A DNA stretch of 64,000 nucleotides, from positions 682,001-746,000 of the forward strand of contig OZ005702.1 in NCBI GenBank assembly GCA_963930775.1. The letters run 5' to 3'. The position numbers were made by a program, and so were the translations under genes. The DNA comes from Cliona cf. orientalis (taxonomy: Eukaryota; Porifera; Demospongiae; Clionaida; Clionaidae). A model generated the notes under the pieces. That model was not told the origin of the DNA and searched no databases. It saw only the letters and a list, made by a program, of their open reading frames with translations. Shown here piece by piece: positions 12,701-19,900 of this stretch. Positions within the stretch are counted from its first letter, which is position 1, and each line of letters opens with the position of its first letter.

Positions 12701-12937
12701 ATATCCACTCATTCTAACCTTGGAAATGATCCCTAGTTATACCTACACAATCATAAATAATCAATCGGAAGTTTAATTACGTTAGATTACATGAATACCT
12801 AAGAAGATGGAGACCCCTCCAGCTGAAGGATCCGTGACAAATTTAGTCACCTCCTCTTGGGAGATTCTCTCTGAAGTTATTCTCACAAGATCCCTATCAC
12901 TATCAGGTGCTTGATCACCTGAATGCATAAGGAGCAT
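653..12937 (-). CDS. MOCS2: Molybdopterin synthase catalytic (large) subunit MOCS2B, MoaE family
   Basis: MOCS2B transfers sulfur from thiocarboxylated MOCS2A to cyclic pyranopterin monophosphate to make molybdopterin, in the cytosol. Five coding exons (minus strand): 12937-12799, 12742-12719 (24 nt), 12632-12506, 978-855 and 721-653, giving 160 residues with all phases consistent. MoaE-family landmarks appear in order: GVSIFLG then [11 protein letters not shown] (residues about 40-60), [26 protein letters not shown], the lysine-rich [15 protein letters not shown] stretch containing the catalytic lysines, and WKENKEC near the end. The start ATG at 12937 is the first in the MoaE frame. The join between the third and fourth exons restores [12 protein letters not shown] exactly, although they are 11.5 kb apart. 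That intron contains the GST cluster. The coding region follows MOCS2A in the same strand and probably the same transcript. Confidence 0.88.
1340..1960 (-). CDS. Sigma-class glutathione S-transferase, copy 1
   Basis: A 206-residue single-exon GST that would conjugate glutathione to electrophiles or isomerise prostaglandin-like substrates in the cytosol (family knowledge). The thioredoxin-like N-domain starts MPSYKLYYF with the tyrosine expected to activate glutathione, followed by GRGELIRWI. The cis-proline region is KIPVLEVDG and the glutathione-binding loop is [15 protein letters not shown]. The helical C-domain follows, with [17 protein letters not shown] chose the ATG at 1960 because all paralogues start there; an in-frame upstream extension exists. 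A CAG that could be a splice acceptor lies immediately before the ATG, so a 5'-UTR intron is possible. It is the most downstream member of the array on this strand. The stretch 1961-2578 upstream of it is AT-rich with no gene that I can see. Confidence 0.92.
   Translation of the reverse strand: MPSYKLYYFNQMGRGELIRWILLQAGLPYEDVRLTDQEWAEFKPKTPYGKIPVLEVDGGKLLAGSGPIARYLAEEHGLAGSNAFENAELAGMHDLIEDMQAKMVLMFFEKDEKRQTEMKQTLQEKDLPEFLRILEKRITSNGSPEGWVYGSKVTYVDMSIVLTTGFLVMINPGILEGYTAVSKQKAAVESLPKIAKWIQERPKTHH
2579..3196 (-). CDS. Divergent sigma-class glutathione S-transferase, copy 2
   Basis: A 205-residue intact single-exon GST. The fold-defining parts are present: MPAYKLYYF, the cis-proline segment [10 protein letters not shown], and the C-domain ending [18 protein letters not shown]. 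Two conserved positions differ from all intact siblings. The usual GRAEL after the first strand is GGPEV, and the glutathione-loop serine of AGSGPI is arginine (AGRGPIQRY). In sigma GSTs that serine contacts the gamma-glutamyl group of glutathione, so binding may be altered (inference). The reading frame is undamaged, so the protein was probably kept under selection. The gene spans the left breakpoint of the tandem duplication, and a truncated copy of its first half lies at 6169-6396. Confidence 0.88.
   Translation of the reverse strand: MPAYKLYYFNMMGGPEVIRWIFVHAGVPFEDIRLSQEEWAVFKPQTPHGGLPVLDIDGKLLAGRGPIQRYVAEEFGLAGTTALENAEIASNNDVIEDLVQKILIYVHEREEVRKEELKKDLVKNHFAKYLGIMERKITQNGTPEGWTYGSKVTYPDFFLTVVTEMIIRSGLSTLESYPAVLKLKASVEALPKIAKWIKERPKTEF
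3197..3517. other. Spacer duplicated at 6397-6708
   Basis: No gene. The stretch beginning CTGTGGGACATGAGGTAGCT and running through the AAGGAAATTCCCTCAAT segment recurs almost unchanged at about 6430-6530. This shows that non-coding DNA was duplicated together with the GST genes. It contains the promoter side of GST copy 2 and the 3' side of GST copy 3. Confidence 0.7.
3518..4141 (-). CDS. Sigma-class glutathione S-transferase, copy 3
   Basis: A 207-residue single-exon GST with [20 protein letters not shown] at the N-terminus, the proline-containing AMPVLDIDG, the binding loop [14 protein letters not shown], and the C-domain signature [16 protein letters not shown]. It is closest in sequence to copy 5 (6709-7332), its duplicate in the second block. 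It is transcribed away from copy 4, so the two share the 570-bp spacer 4142-4711. A TTTGACTGCAG acceptor-like sequence lies some 30 nt upstream of the ATG and is repeated before copy 5, suggesting a conserved 5'-UTR intron (inference). Confidence 0.93.
   Translation of the reverse strand: MPTYKLYYFQARGRAELVRWIFIQAGVPYEDIRFTQEEWKEFKPKTPFGAMPVLDIDGKIYGGSGPIARYVAEQHGLAGSNPVENFELATINDVIDDLVIRIMIQYYEKDEKKKEELKKEFNDTHLPKYFGILNKRITDNGSSEGWIFGQKVTYVDMYLAFITDMLITFSGGAQFLEPFPAIAKLKASVEALPNIAKWLQERPKTEH
4142..4711. promoter_or_regulatory. Shared divergent promoter of GST copies 3 and 4
   Basis: This spacer separates two head-to-head GST genes. The GC-rich part, about 4272-4530, is nearly the same as 7460-7700 between copies 5 and 6, so both promoter regions descend from one. 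It contains GCATGCGCA at 4349-4357, resembling half of an NRF1 palindrome, a GC-rich GGCGCCCGCGCG segment, and an AACGTCAT that resembles a CRE. Which elements act is inference. Confidence 0.5.
4712..5332 (+). CDS. Sigma-class glutathione S-transferase, copy 4
   Basis: A 206-residue single-exon [23 protein letters not shown], then [21 protein letters not shown], then a C-domain with [17 protein letters not shown] and the family-typical end [11 protein letters not shown]. By eye it differs from copy 6 (7826-8446) at roughly 16 of 206 positions, consistent with duplication of the block that contains both copies 3 and 4. Its 3' flank is interrupted by a 711-bp inverted-repeat element inserted at a TTA, whereas the copy 6 flank is uninterrupted. 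Confidence 0.94.
   Translation: MPTYKLYYFPSKGRAELIRWIFVQAGVPFEDKRVAGEEWAAFKPQTPFGSMPVLDVDGKLLAGSGPIARYLAEELGLAGSNAVENCELASLYDVMDDLFAKLLSFFFEKDEARMATLKKDLDDTQLPKYLGILDKHIKDNGSSEGWIYGQKLTYIDLRVALLSDIVVMVGGANVLDAYPDLAKLKATVEALPNIAKWIQERPKTEY
5364..6074. mobile_element. Non-autonomous PIF/Harbinger-like element (MITE) with TTA target duplication
   Basis: The ends are inverted repeats of about 30 bp. The left end starts GGCCACATCAA and the right end finishes TTGATGTGGCC, both continuing into TTTCATGTTTCTTG on the respective strand. TTA flanks both sides (5361-5363 and 6075-6077). The corresponding position downstream of GST copy 6 (CTCCTTAGCATC near 8482) has a single TTA and no element, so it is an empty paralogous site. 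GGCC-type termini and a 3-bp TWA duplication are typical of PIF/Harbinger elements. No transposase ORF is present. Confidence 0.78.
5696..5844. repeat. Internal fold-back hairpin inside the MITE
   Basis: Two arms of about 65 nt are imperfect reverse complements. The left arm runs from ATAAGTTAGACACTTCAGCC to ACTTATAAAACCC; the right arm runs from GGGATTTTATATCAGTGTC to CAGTGTCTAACTTAT. They flank a short loop, TCAGGCTTCGCCTTC. A run of CTTACAACTTAGAA-like repeats lies just to the left. It may be a second element nested in the first. Confidence 0.6.
6169..6396 (-). pseudogene. Truncated GST fragment (5' half of a copy 2 duplicate)
   Basis: From the former ATG (6396) to about 6169 this matches the first half of GST copy 2, including its unusual AGRGPIQ loop, then stops abruptly at AGCCCAAACTCC. 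An 8-nt deletion and a 4-nt insertion relative to copy 2 (near 6300 and 6350) break the frame. The abrupt end coincides with the junction of the tandem duplication, so truncation was caused by the breakpoint and the indels came later. It cannot encode a functional GST. Confidence 0.85.
6709..7332 (-). CDS. Sigma-class glutathione S-transferase, copy 5
   Basis: A 207-residue single-exon GST, the block B counterpart of copy 3. Features are [34 protein letters not shown], then [11 protein letters not shown], in which the conserved serine of the glutathione loop is replaced by threonine, and the C-domain [16 protein letters not shown]. The hydroxyl is retained, so glutathione binding is plausible. 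It is divergent from copy 6 across the 7333-7825 promoter. The 6397-6708 stretch downstream on this strand is a duplicated spacer without a gene. Confidence 0.93.
   Translation of the reverse strand: MPTYKLHYFQAKGRVEMIRWIFIQAGVPYEDIRYTQEEWKEFKPKTPFGVMPVLDIDGKFYGGTIPIARYVAEQHGLAGSNPVENFELATISDVIEDLVIRLMIFFYEKDEKKKEEIKKEINETHVPKYFGILNKRITDNGSSEGWIFGQKVTYVDMYLAVITDMLVTFGGGAQFLEPFPAIAKLKASVEALPNIAKWIQERPKTEH
7333..7825. promoter_or_regulatory. Shared divergent promoter of GST copies 5 and 6
   Basis: This is the duplicate of 4142-4711. GCATGCGCA recurs at 7535-7543, with the same GC-rich block and the GTCAACGCAACGTCATAG stretch. Near its right end a pyrimidine-rich run followed by TTTGTACAG lies 12 nt before the copy 6 ATG and looks like a 3' splice site, so the first exon of copy 6 may be a short untranslated exon further upstream (inference). 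Confidence 0.5.
7826..8446 (+). CDS. Sigma-class glutathione S-transferase, copy 6
   Basis: A 206-residue single-exon GST, the block B counterpart of copy 4. Features: [42 protein letters not shown]-domain [18 protein letters not shown]-terminus ERPKTEF. The reading frame is open 75 nt upstream, but I placed the start at 7826 because it aligns with all paralogues and the upstream part carries a splice-acceptor-like sequence. The 3' flank preserves the uninterrupted TTAG site used to date the insertion beside copy 4. Confidence 0.94.
   Translation: MPTYKLYYFPGRGRAELIRWIFVQAGVPYEDKRIAGEEWAAFKPNTPFGGMPVLDIDGKLLAGSGPIARYLAEEFGLAGSNAVENCELASLYDVMDDLFAKLAGFFFEKDEARKATLKKDLDDTQLPKYLGILDKRIKDNGSSEGWIYGQKLTYADLRVALVSDIVVMIGGANVLDAYPDLAKLKATVEALPNIAKWIQERPKTEF
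8447..9220. other. Gene-free spacer inside the MOCS2B intron
   Basis: AT-rich DNA. The first 140 bp belong to the duplicated 3' flank of GST copy 6. The remainder shows no coding potential that I recognise and no clear repeat boundary. It ends at the 3' side of GST copy 7. Confidence 0.5.
9221..9838 (-). CDS. Sigma-class glutathione S-transferase, copy 7
   Basis: A 205-residue single-exon GST. Features: [45 protein letters not shown], then a C-domain with [17 protein letters not shown] and the end [11 protein letters not shown]. The cis-proline is present, although the segment reads GMPSLEI instead of the usual MPVLDI. The binding-loop serine is retained. It diverges from copy 8 across 9839-10576. 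It is not part of the recent block duplication; its similarity to the other copies is clearly lower than between copies 4 and 6. Confidence 0.93.
   Translation of the reverse strand: MPTYKLYYFQGRGRAELIRWIFTQAGVPYEDIRFSQEEWAVFKPKTPYGGMPSLEIDGKIFGGSAPIERYIAEQHGLAGSSEIENFELSTIFDVTQDLLLRVVLHHFEKEEARKPALKKELEETHLPKYLGILNKLITDNGAADGWIYGNKVTYVDLRVAQLADLILLSSPTALDAYPAVAKLKATVEALPKIAKWIKERPKSDF
9839..10576. promoter_or_regulatory. Divergent promoter region of GST copies 7 and 8
   Basis: The region contains CAATGACGTAATG (CRE-like) and a CpG-rich GCGCGCGTGCGTGCATGCGCA stretch that includes GCATGCGCA at 10154-10162, the same 9-mer as in the other GST promoters. The right end is occupied by a 156-bp inverted-repeat element (10374-10529). 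CCCTCTACAG just before the copy 8 coding region resembles a splice acceptor. Confidence 0.5.
10374..10529. mobile_element. Short hAT-like MITE in the GST copy 8 promoter
   Basis: The termini are CAGGGTTCTCCCCAG on the left and the reverse complement of CAGTGTTCTCCCCAG on the right, a 15-bp inverted repeat with one mismatch. ATTCAT flanks both ends (10368-10373 and 10530-10535). Subterminal GGCAGAGCGG and CCGCTCTGCT are also inverted, so the whole element can fold back. CAGNG-type ends suggest the hAT superfamily, although only 6 bp of target duplication are clear. It ends 47 bp upstream of the copy 8 ATG. Confidence 0.65.
10577..11200 (+). CDS. Sigma-class glutathione S-transferase, copy 8
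   Basis: A 207-residue single-exon GST. Features: [20 protein letters not shown], where alanine replaces glycine in the usual GRAE and proline follows the glutamate; [25 protein letters not shown]; and a C-domain with [17 protein letters not shown] and the end [11 protein letters not shown]. An in-frame upstream ATG at 10535 would add 14 residues, but a likely splice acceptor lies between the two, so I start at 10577. The spacer after it (11201-11615) is AT-rich with no recognisable gene. Confidence 0.92.
   Translation: MPTYKLYYFNLKARAEPIRWIFAQAGVKYEDIRLDKEQWAKMKPDTPNGSLPILDVDGQMLAGSIPISRYVAEQHGLAGANEIENAQIAGIDDLLTDIANRFARFWFEKDEAAKAEMKKDLEEKHLPNYLSFLEKSITTNAAPECWLFGKHVTYVDLRLTLSLEFVQMAMGNDKFLESYPGISKLRQSVLALPNIDKWIKERPQTNF
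11616..12242 (-). CDS. Sigma-class glutathione S-transferase, copy 9
   Basis: A 208-residue single-exon GST and the most diverged member. The start is [20 protein letters not shown], resembling insect sigma GST in KLTYFN. Then [25 protein letters not shown] and the C-domain [17 protein letters not shown] follow, with a longer tail ending RPTPEKESY. It lies nearest the upstream MOCS2B exon and is in the same orientation as MOCS2. TTTCTGCCAG lies just before the ATG and may be a splice acceptor. Confidence 0.92.
   Translation of the reverse strand: MSTYKLTYFNLEARAEWIRWIFLQVGVPFEDIRVPFQDWPAMKPTTPLGCLPVLEVDGKQIAGSIPIARYVAEKHGLAGENAIENAQLAGIGDVIQDIQNALFRFKFEKDEDKLAALKKEFFETGAPKYLDVLEKQIKKNASPEGWLFGSKVTYIDLRVPRIIGVLKRMDPAVLDNYPGVAALDSKVLALPKIAKWIAERPTPEKESY
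12446..12454. promoter_or_regulatory. NRF1-like GCATGCGCA motif upstream of GST copy 9
   Basis: The same 9-mer found at 4349, 7535 and 10154. It lies 204 bp upstream of the copy 9 ATG, between that gene and the MOCS2B exon at 12506-12632. Confidence 0.4.
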
Positions 12938-13112
12938 GTATTCTTGGGCATCTCTTCTCTGTATAGGCAATTTCTAACTCCTGCTATTGTCAGATCTATT
13001 ATTATCACTTTACAGTAGTGTATATAGTAGCCACAGAAAGTGTGCTAATCTGTTCTGAACTCAAACTCAAACTCAGAAACAATGGTGGCTTTTTAGAGGT
13101 TGCATTTCTTAC

Positions 13113-13617
13113 TCATCCTCCGCTGATGGGTGGGATCACTGCTACCTCATCACCAGCCTTCAGCTGCACAGTCTGATCAGAACCAACGTACTCCTGGTTC
13201 ACGGCAATGAGAATATTCTTCTCAATCTCAGAGAGTCTGAAAATTAAATAGTAAAGCATGGAACCATTACTATCATCAAATATTTCACGAGACATGATGA
13301 GGTTTATGACAAAAATTTAAAATTCGTCAAATGTCTGCACAATATTAAAATGATTCAAGCTGAGTCATACTACTTGGTACTAATTAATCCTCACGCTGGA
13401 TAAGCAGAGAGGATTTCCTCTAGCAGCTGTCTCCCGGTCAGGACGGTGGAGGGTAATTCTATCTTGGCTTCTGAGACTGCAGCTAGCTCACGACTTTTTG
13501 CAAAGAACAACAGGTTCACCTGTAGGACATAAAGATCATAAAATATTATATGAAGCAGTCAGTTAGAAAATATTTCCCACAGTACAGACAATCACACACC
13601 TGTACTTTTTCACCCAT
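13113..13617 (-). CDS. MOCS2: Molybdopterin synthase sulfur-carrier (small) subunit MOCS2A, MoaD family
   Basis: Ubiquitin-like sulfur carrier whose C-terminal glycine is thiocarboxylated and donates sulfur to MOCS2B. Three coding exons, 13617-13600, 13519-13395 and 13236-13113, encode 88 residues, the length of the human protein as I recall it. The N-terminus MGEKVQVNLLFFAKSREL is the MoaD first strand and helix. The C-terminus is GDEVAVIPPISGG, ending in the obligatory Gly-Gly. A donor GTAAGA begins immediately after the TGA stop (13113), so the intron separates the stop from the MOCS2B exon starting at 12958. This gives a spliced bicistronic message, as known for animal MOCS2, although here the second frame is the same as the first. 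Confidence 0.9.
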
Positions 13618-13896
13618 TTACATATACGTAGCACTATGAGAAGATTGCTGACTCAGCAAAAAGGACTAGCCCCGCCCACACACATGTGCATTAGATTTGT
13701 TGGGTGGAGTTCTGAGTGGAGTTCTTGGGGGTCGGGGGAGGAGTTTCAATCGACACGTCGACTGATTGACAAACGTGACGCCCATCATCCTCGTTGTGTG
13801 TGCTTCGAAACCAGTCTGTCTAGCTAGGCAGTCAGCACTTTTTTAAGCCTCCTTCTTCAGCCATATCACCAAGTGAAGCAGGATAATAAATCAAAG
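13618..13896. promoter_or_regulatory. Bidirectional promoter between MOCS2 and the RING E3 gene
   Basis: The two start codons lie 279 bp apart, head to head. The spacer includes CTAGCCCCGCCCACAC, a GC-box-like sequence, and the GC-rich GTTCTTGGGGGTCGGGG. No TATA box is evident. Shared control is inferred from the spacing. Confidence 0.45.
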
Positions 13897-16591
13897 ATGT
13901 CCGACGTAGCGAATTTCTTCTTACAAAACATCATAAGACCGAGACCCGTGCCCCCATACTTCTGCCACGCCTGTAACCACCGTTTTCAACATAACTCAGA
14001 CGACACGGTGAGTTTTATAAGGTTCTTAAACTCTATTAAACTCTCTTGATTGACACTTGTATGTGTGTGTATTAATAAAGAGATGGTATGAGTTTGAGTG
14101 AAAGATTGAGGGCATAGAAACTGAAAGTTATATATACCATTATCTATTAAACTATATCACAAAAAGTCCATTCAGGATTGATTATTTTACTAGAGGCTTG
14201 GTTATACGAAGCAATCCTAGACTGCCTGCTTCCCAAAAGTATTTTCATTAGTCCCTAAGCTTCCTATTCTAAATGAAGGTCAACTATGTACTTGGCATTG
14301 TACGTAACATGTCGCTAGCTATAGCTAGCGTATATAGTCGATCTATCATTTGTGAATATTTCACTCTCTCATATTCACAGAGCTCCTGTGATCCAGTGTG
14401 CCCCCAGTGCGGGTCAGACTTTGTGGAAAAGATTGAACAAGAGTAGGTTCCAGGGAGAGAGAGATTGATATATAGTGTGCTCTATTTAGAATTATAAGAT
14501 TTGGCTATAAAATTAATATACGTGCACATTGTAGTTCATGAAGTGTGTGAGAGAGAGGGAGGGAAGGATACAAATATCGAGTTAGACTCTGTCTATCTAC
14601 CCATTCTTGCAGGGAGCAGCGTACAGCTGGGGGAGGTGATGGAGCAGGCAACACGTCAACTTCAACGGTGACAGTGAGAGGCCCCAACAGTATCACCACT
14701 ACCACCACTACAACCGTTAACGAGGAGGAGGAAACCCCTATGGTTACCGATGACGACCCCGAACCAGAAATTATTGGAGTAAGTGTATGATAACTTGAGT
14801 TTTCATCTACATGTAATCTTGAGAGATATAATTAAAGATTAGAGTGTGGTGTTTATGGAATTGTAGTTACGATTTCCTATTAGGAAAGGGGTGGGGAAAT
14901 TTCCCCTATTTTTTAATGAATATTATCTATTATCGCATAACTACACCTTGATGAGTATTGTTCTCCCCAAGCCATAGATTGAATGTTTCTTTTTTTATTT
15001 TGTAGCAAGAAGACGGTCCTCGCAGAAGGCCAAACCCCCCGACCTCCAGGGCCACACCCTCTATGCCCCCTGGCGCCATGGGGGGACAGGGAGGATCTCC
15101 GTACGGAGGATATGGTGGGCCAATGGGTGGACCTTTCGTGAGAATACGAGGGCCAAGAGGACGGCCTCTAGCTCAGTGAGACACTCTATTAAATTTTTGT
15201 GTTTTATTGTTTCATTTTTAAAGGAAAATCCACTGAACTTGACTTTTTCTTCTCTCTCTCCCTCCACCCAATACAGAATGTTACATGAGCACATTGAGAA
15301 CTTGATGAATCCTAACAGAGCACGTAAGCAGGATATTATAATTATTCAGGGGTTCTCCTTAAATCGTGTCTGAGTGATACTATACCACTGTGGTATGTCC
15401 ATATTGAAAGTTGTGTGTGTGTTGGTCCCTGAGGCCATGTTCAGAGGGCATGTTCGCATGTGGGACATCGTATCCATGGCAACCCTGGACTCTAGACTGA
15501 GAAAGCATGGTTCTGTTTAACACTGTATCGCTCACGTCACGTGCATACACAGGTCAACGTTCTGAACGTGACCACACTGATGGTTCTGATGACACAGCCC
15601 CTCCCTCGAGAAGGCACCGGCGACACACCAGTCCCCCGAGGGACGGGGAGGAGGACGAAGAAGATGATGAGGACGAGGAGGCGGAAAGAAGGAGGGAAGG
15701 GGAGCGGACGACGACGGGGGGAGACGGAGGGGAACAGAGTAGCGGAGACGGAGATGGAGCGGGGGGAGGGACGAGTGCGGCCGACCTCCACTTTTCCGTC
15801 GGTCTCCCTTGGTATCTCATGCTACACGGACGGGACCACGCACGTCGGAGTCATCCCCAGGGGCGTGGCCGGGCCCGCGGCGGGGGACAGCCACGCCCAC
15901 AGCAGAATCCTCAAGTGCCAAGATTTGGAGTCCCTCTGGTCATTGGATTCAAGTAAGTTTATTCTCTTGAGAACTTCTTGTGAGGTTAGACTTGTTATTC
16001 TTCGCAGCTCCGGACCAGTCCACAGTAGCCCTGGTGATTATGCCTGGGGGCCGTCTGGTCTCGATGATATCATCACACAGATGCTGGCCAACCTTGAGGA
16101 CAGCGGCCCACCCCCGGCCAAGGAGGAAAAGATCGAGGCAATTCCAAAGATTTCTGTTACAGCAGAAGACATTGTTCTTTGTAAGAGAGCGGGAAGGAGG
16201 GAGAGAGAGAGAGAGAGAGGGAGAGAGAGAGAGAGGGCATACACTGTGGAACAAATTTGGTTCTAATGTGAATTTAAGTGGATCCTCTTTTTCTTCCTTG
16301 AATGAATAATATTATAGGTAATGACTGTTCGGTGTGTAAGGAGCAGTTCACAGTCGGTGAGGAGTTATTGAAGCTGCCGTGCACTCACCTCTACCACAGA
16401 GACTGTGTCATCCCATGGTTGAAACTGGTAAGTCGCTCTTTCATTCCTCCAACAACTTCATAGCACCATCCTTCCCTCTCTCTCTTCCTCCCTCCCTCCC
16501 TCTCCCCCTCATGCAGCATGACACCTGTCCTACATGTCGTTATCATCTAAACACTGGCAAGTACGAACCTGATCAAGAGGCCGCCAACTAG
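13897..16591 (+). CDS. RNF126: RING-H2 E3 ubiquitin ligase, RNF126/RNF115 type
   Basis: Cytosolic ubiquitin ligase of the RNF126/RNF115 family, which ubiquitinates client proteins such as those held by the BAG6 machinery (family knowledge). Nine coding exons: 13897-14007, 14381-14442, 14613-14778, 15006-15175, 15277-15323, 15553-15952, 16008-16180, 16318-16427 and 16517-16591. The N-terminal zinc ribbon has [10 protein letters not shown] and [10 protein letters not shown] cysteine pairs, the substrate-binding part of this family. A long low-complexity middle, rich in acidic and Arg/Gly residues, sits in exons 4-6. The family-diagnostic [18 protein letters not shown] precedes the [12 protein letters not shown], then [10 protein letters not shown], then CPTCR. 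The 400-nt acidic/RG exon is longer than I recall for vertebrate orthologues and may contain a retained intron. Confidence 0.87.
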
Positions 16592-16985
16592 TGCTATGTT
16601 ATTCCTTACCTCGTAGCAGAAGGTGGCACCTCTATCATAGTGCCATAATAATATTATTTTCTGTGAGTCATTAGGGGAGGTCATGCAAAGTAATATTAAT
16701 AATAATAATTATAGTTTTATTTGTACATGATGCTGTGTAATACCTATGTATACTGCATGACAGCATGCTTAAAGCTGTATAAAGAAATGTACGTAAAAAT
16801 AGTACTGTTTTTGCACTTAATGATGCTATCTGCACACCTCTCAAGCCATTAATTATTATTGTGTCATCAAGCTACTCTGTTAATTAACTATTATTGCAAG
16901 TACACAATCTTTTTTTTAAAAAATATCGATCAAATCACAAGATTAATCTTATTGTTCGTATGAAGATGTCAACCCTCCAAATCGT
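16592..16985. other. Spacer between convergent RNF126-like and HSD17B4 genes
   Basis: 394 bp of AT-rich 3'-flanking DNA shared by the two convergent genes. No ORF or repeat that I can define. Confidence 0.5.
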
Positions 16986-19900
16986 TCAAAGTTTTGCTTT
17001 ATTCACTGGGAACACAGCCGATAGCTTCTGACTCAGCATGATATTTCCACCAAGCTTCAAACGACCAGTAGCGAAGGCCTACAGATGGAGAAAAAGTATT
17101 GGAGTACAAGGGCAGATTGATCACAACAGAGTATCATTGAAATTACATACAGGCCCCGATTTTTAGCTTTTTGTAAAAATATACTACATGGTGGATATTG
17201 TTTTATTTGCACTACAAGGCTCAGGAATGGTCAGAATTGGTTTGTGCATAGATCATTTAAACGTACTCTGTGATATGGTTGCACTGTTAATAGATGATCA
17301 TGCATACTAGCCACATTATCCCATGACCGTGACGTTAACCATACTTGAAAAGTATTATGACAAAAATTAATTATAATTAATGAAAATGAAAAAAAAAAAC
17401 CCCATCCTCCCGTCGACCTTCCGAGCTCTAGGCTGGAACGTTGGTCAGGGTACACTGCACATTACTGCAGCCAGTTAGGCTTCTGTGTCACAGCCACAGG
17501 GGACCGAAGTCAGCCTATGGTGGATTACCAGGCTTTATCCAGGATGGTGGGTATTCAAGGGAGGAACCTGGGCGACCCCTAAGCCATATATGCCCAGGAC
17601 CATGTGCAGTTTTCAGCTGCAGGTGCCAGAGGGGGTACCCCTGACACCGTCTAGCCCCGATAGTCCCTACCGGAAAACGCTATTTATTGAGCTGGGACTG
17701 GGGGTAGCAAAACGCGTATGGGTTTCACGTTGGAATGTACGGACCGTGACGTAATTAATTAATAGCTATGAATATCATTAACTCCATACCGCGGCGCGCG
17801 CCAAAGTGTATCTCGGTAACGGAAAGAGCTATGGAGCTGGAACAAAGACCAGAACATAGCTCGTAACCAGATGAAAGCAGCTATCATGGTCCTAAACATG
17901 CTACTTTTATATCTAGACTATACCATAGTGCACACAAAAATTAATATAGCTGGACTCCTCTTCATAGATTCATGCTTCCTCAAAGACATAATGATATTGG
18001 CAAGATAAAAAAATAATAATACATTGTACTTGTACCAGAAGAATTTATTATATTATACATACCTTTTGTGGGTTCAGTGTCCCAGCGACAAAGCCCATGA
18101 AGTCATCGTCAGAGAGAGTGAGGGTGCAGCCCGCCTTGGCCCCCTGGGGTGGCCCCTCATACACGGAACCAGGGGCATTCTTCAAATCAACAGCTGAAAG
18201 GAAAAGGAATGAACCATTATCATGCTAGCCTTTCCCCATACCAGGTCCTATACATGTATATTCCCAGGTTTTCTATATTCAATTGCACACTGAAAAAAAA
18301 AAAAAAAAACAGTTATCAGAGAGCCTGGCCTGGTGACGAAGAGCTCTATAAAGATTTAAGATACGGAAATAATACTATACGTACTGAAGCTTGTAATTAA
18401 TTATTACTGACTATAATATTATACTACTGTACATGTTGCTCACTCCATTTTGCTGCTATCTCCCCGTCCTTGGTGATGTTCCACTGGTAGATGGCCTTCA
18501 CCTTCTTCACGATGTCAGGATTAGCTGTGACATGCTCCTTGATTTGCCTGAAGATGGTAGCTGCCTTCAATTCAGAACCACCACCTCCTCCTGTCTATGT
18601 ATAAAAAATCCTTTAAGTACTGTAATTCACGAAAATTTTGTTTTTTTGTTTTGCATGAAGTAACGAAAAATTTTTACACAAAAATAGTTTACCTATACTA
18701 ACTTATACAGCAAATATACGGCATGCGCTTGAAGTTGAAATAATATTTTTAACATAAAAATTTTGAAAATAAAATCAACACAAATTATGGTATATATATT
18801 TATCACAGTAAAAACAGGAGTGGGTGTGATGAATATTTTAGGATAGGAGGTCAGCTTATATTAGATGTGTAGCCTCCGTACCCACCCAGCTTTTCAAAAT
18901 AATTTTTCTATATAATAATATTATGCAAAAAAATTGGTAGGCCTGGGGACGAGGTTCTTAGGTATGTATATGTAAGCAGCATATTATATAGTACACCAAC
19001 CTGTTGTGTGGCTCCAGTTGACTTGCTGCTGGCAGCAGCTCCAGGGTGGAGGTCAATGTAGCCCCCACTGAGACACTCCTCACCAGTCTCCACCACCTGT
19101 CGATCATGCAACAGATGCAATATCACTATTAAATATTATTATGATGACATTGTGTTATTATTATGTGTAAAACAATTGGATATTGTACAACCATCTTTGT
19201 GCATCGACAATCCCTACTATATACACCCCAGACCCTCCAAGCATTTATCCTGCATCATGTGACCTTTCAGACAATCTCACAATCCTCTATGTTAATATTG
19301 CTCAGCAAATTTATTTCTGTAGCTTTCGAGAAAGGATCACATTCTCATTAACTGCCATTACTTTCTCTTTTTTATAATGTTTATACTGATCCTACTATTG
19401 GATCTCCTGGCCTCTACTGTCATAATTTGACCTTTGACCACAGAGCTCTAAATCAGTAGTCTGGGATTACATCATCGTACCTTGCATATGAAGTGTACCC
19501 TGTCCCCTTCCTTCCACATGTCCGTCTGTATTGTCTGTCCCGGGAGGACCGGTTTAGAGAAGCGAGCCTTGATTGCCTTCACCATGGCGACGTCATCCCC
19601 ACAGTACTGCCTCAAGACGTGGCGAGTAGCTATGCCGTAGCTGCACAGGCCGTGCAAGATGGGCGTCTGGAAACCTGTGCACAAGGATAGAAATATATCT
19701 CTTGAGTATTGATGATTAGGGTTTGAAATTTCATTTTGAAGCTTCTTACTACCATAATAGTATGTAATTATTCATTACCTCCGAGTTTGGCAAAGTCGGC
19801 ATCGATGTGCAAAGGATTGTAGTCGCCATTGAGTCGGTAAAGGGCGGCCTGGGACGGGAGGGTCGGCGTTCGGAGCGAAGCATCAGGAGAGCGGCTGGGA

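Noticed and set aside
13113..13115. The MOCS2A TGA as a selenocysteine codon giving a natural MOCS2A-MOCS2B fusion
   Set aside because: MOCS2A must end in Gly-Gly to carry sulfur, which the TGA provides exactly. No SECIS-like structure was sought or seen.
15541..16266. A 241-codon ORF overlapping the RNF126-like gene in another frame
   Set aside because: It reads through GA-rich and Arg-rich low-complexity sequence and breaks the family signatures that the spliced frame preserves.
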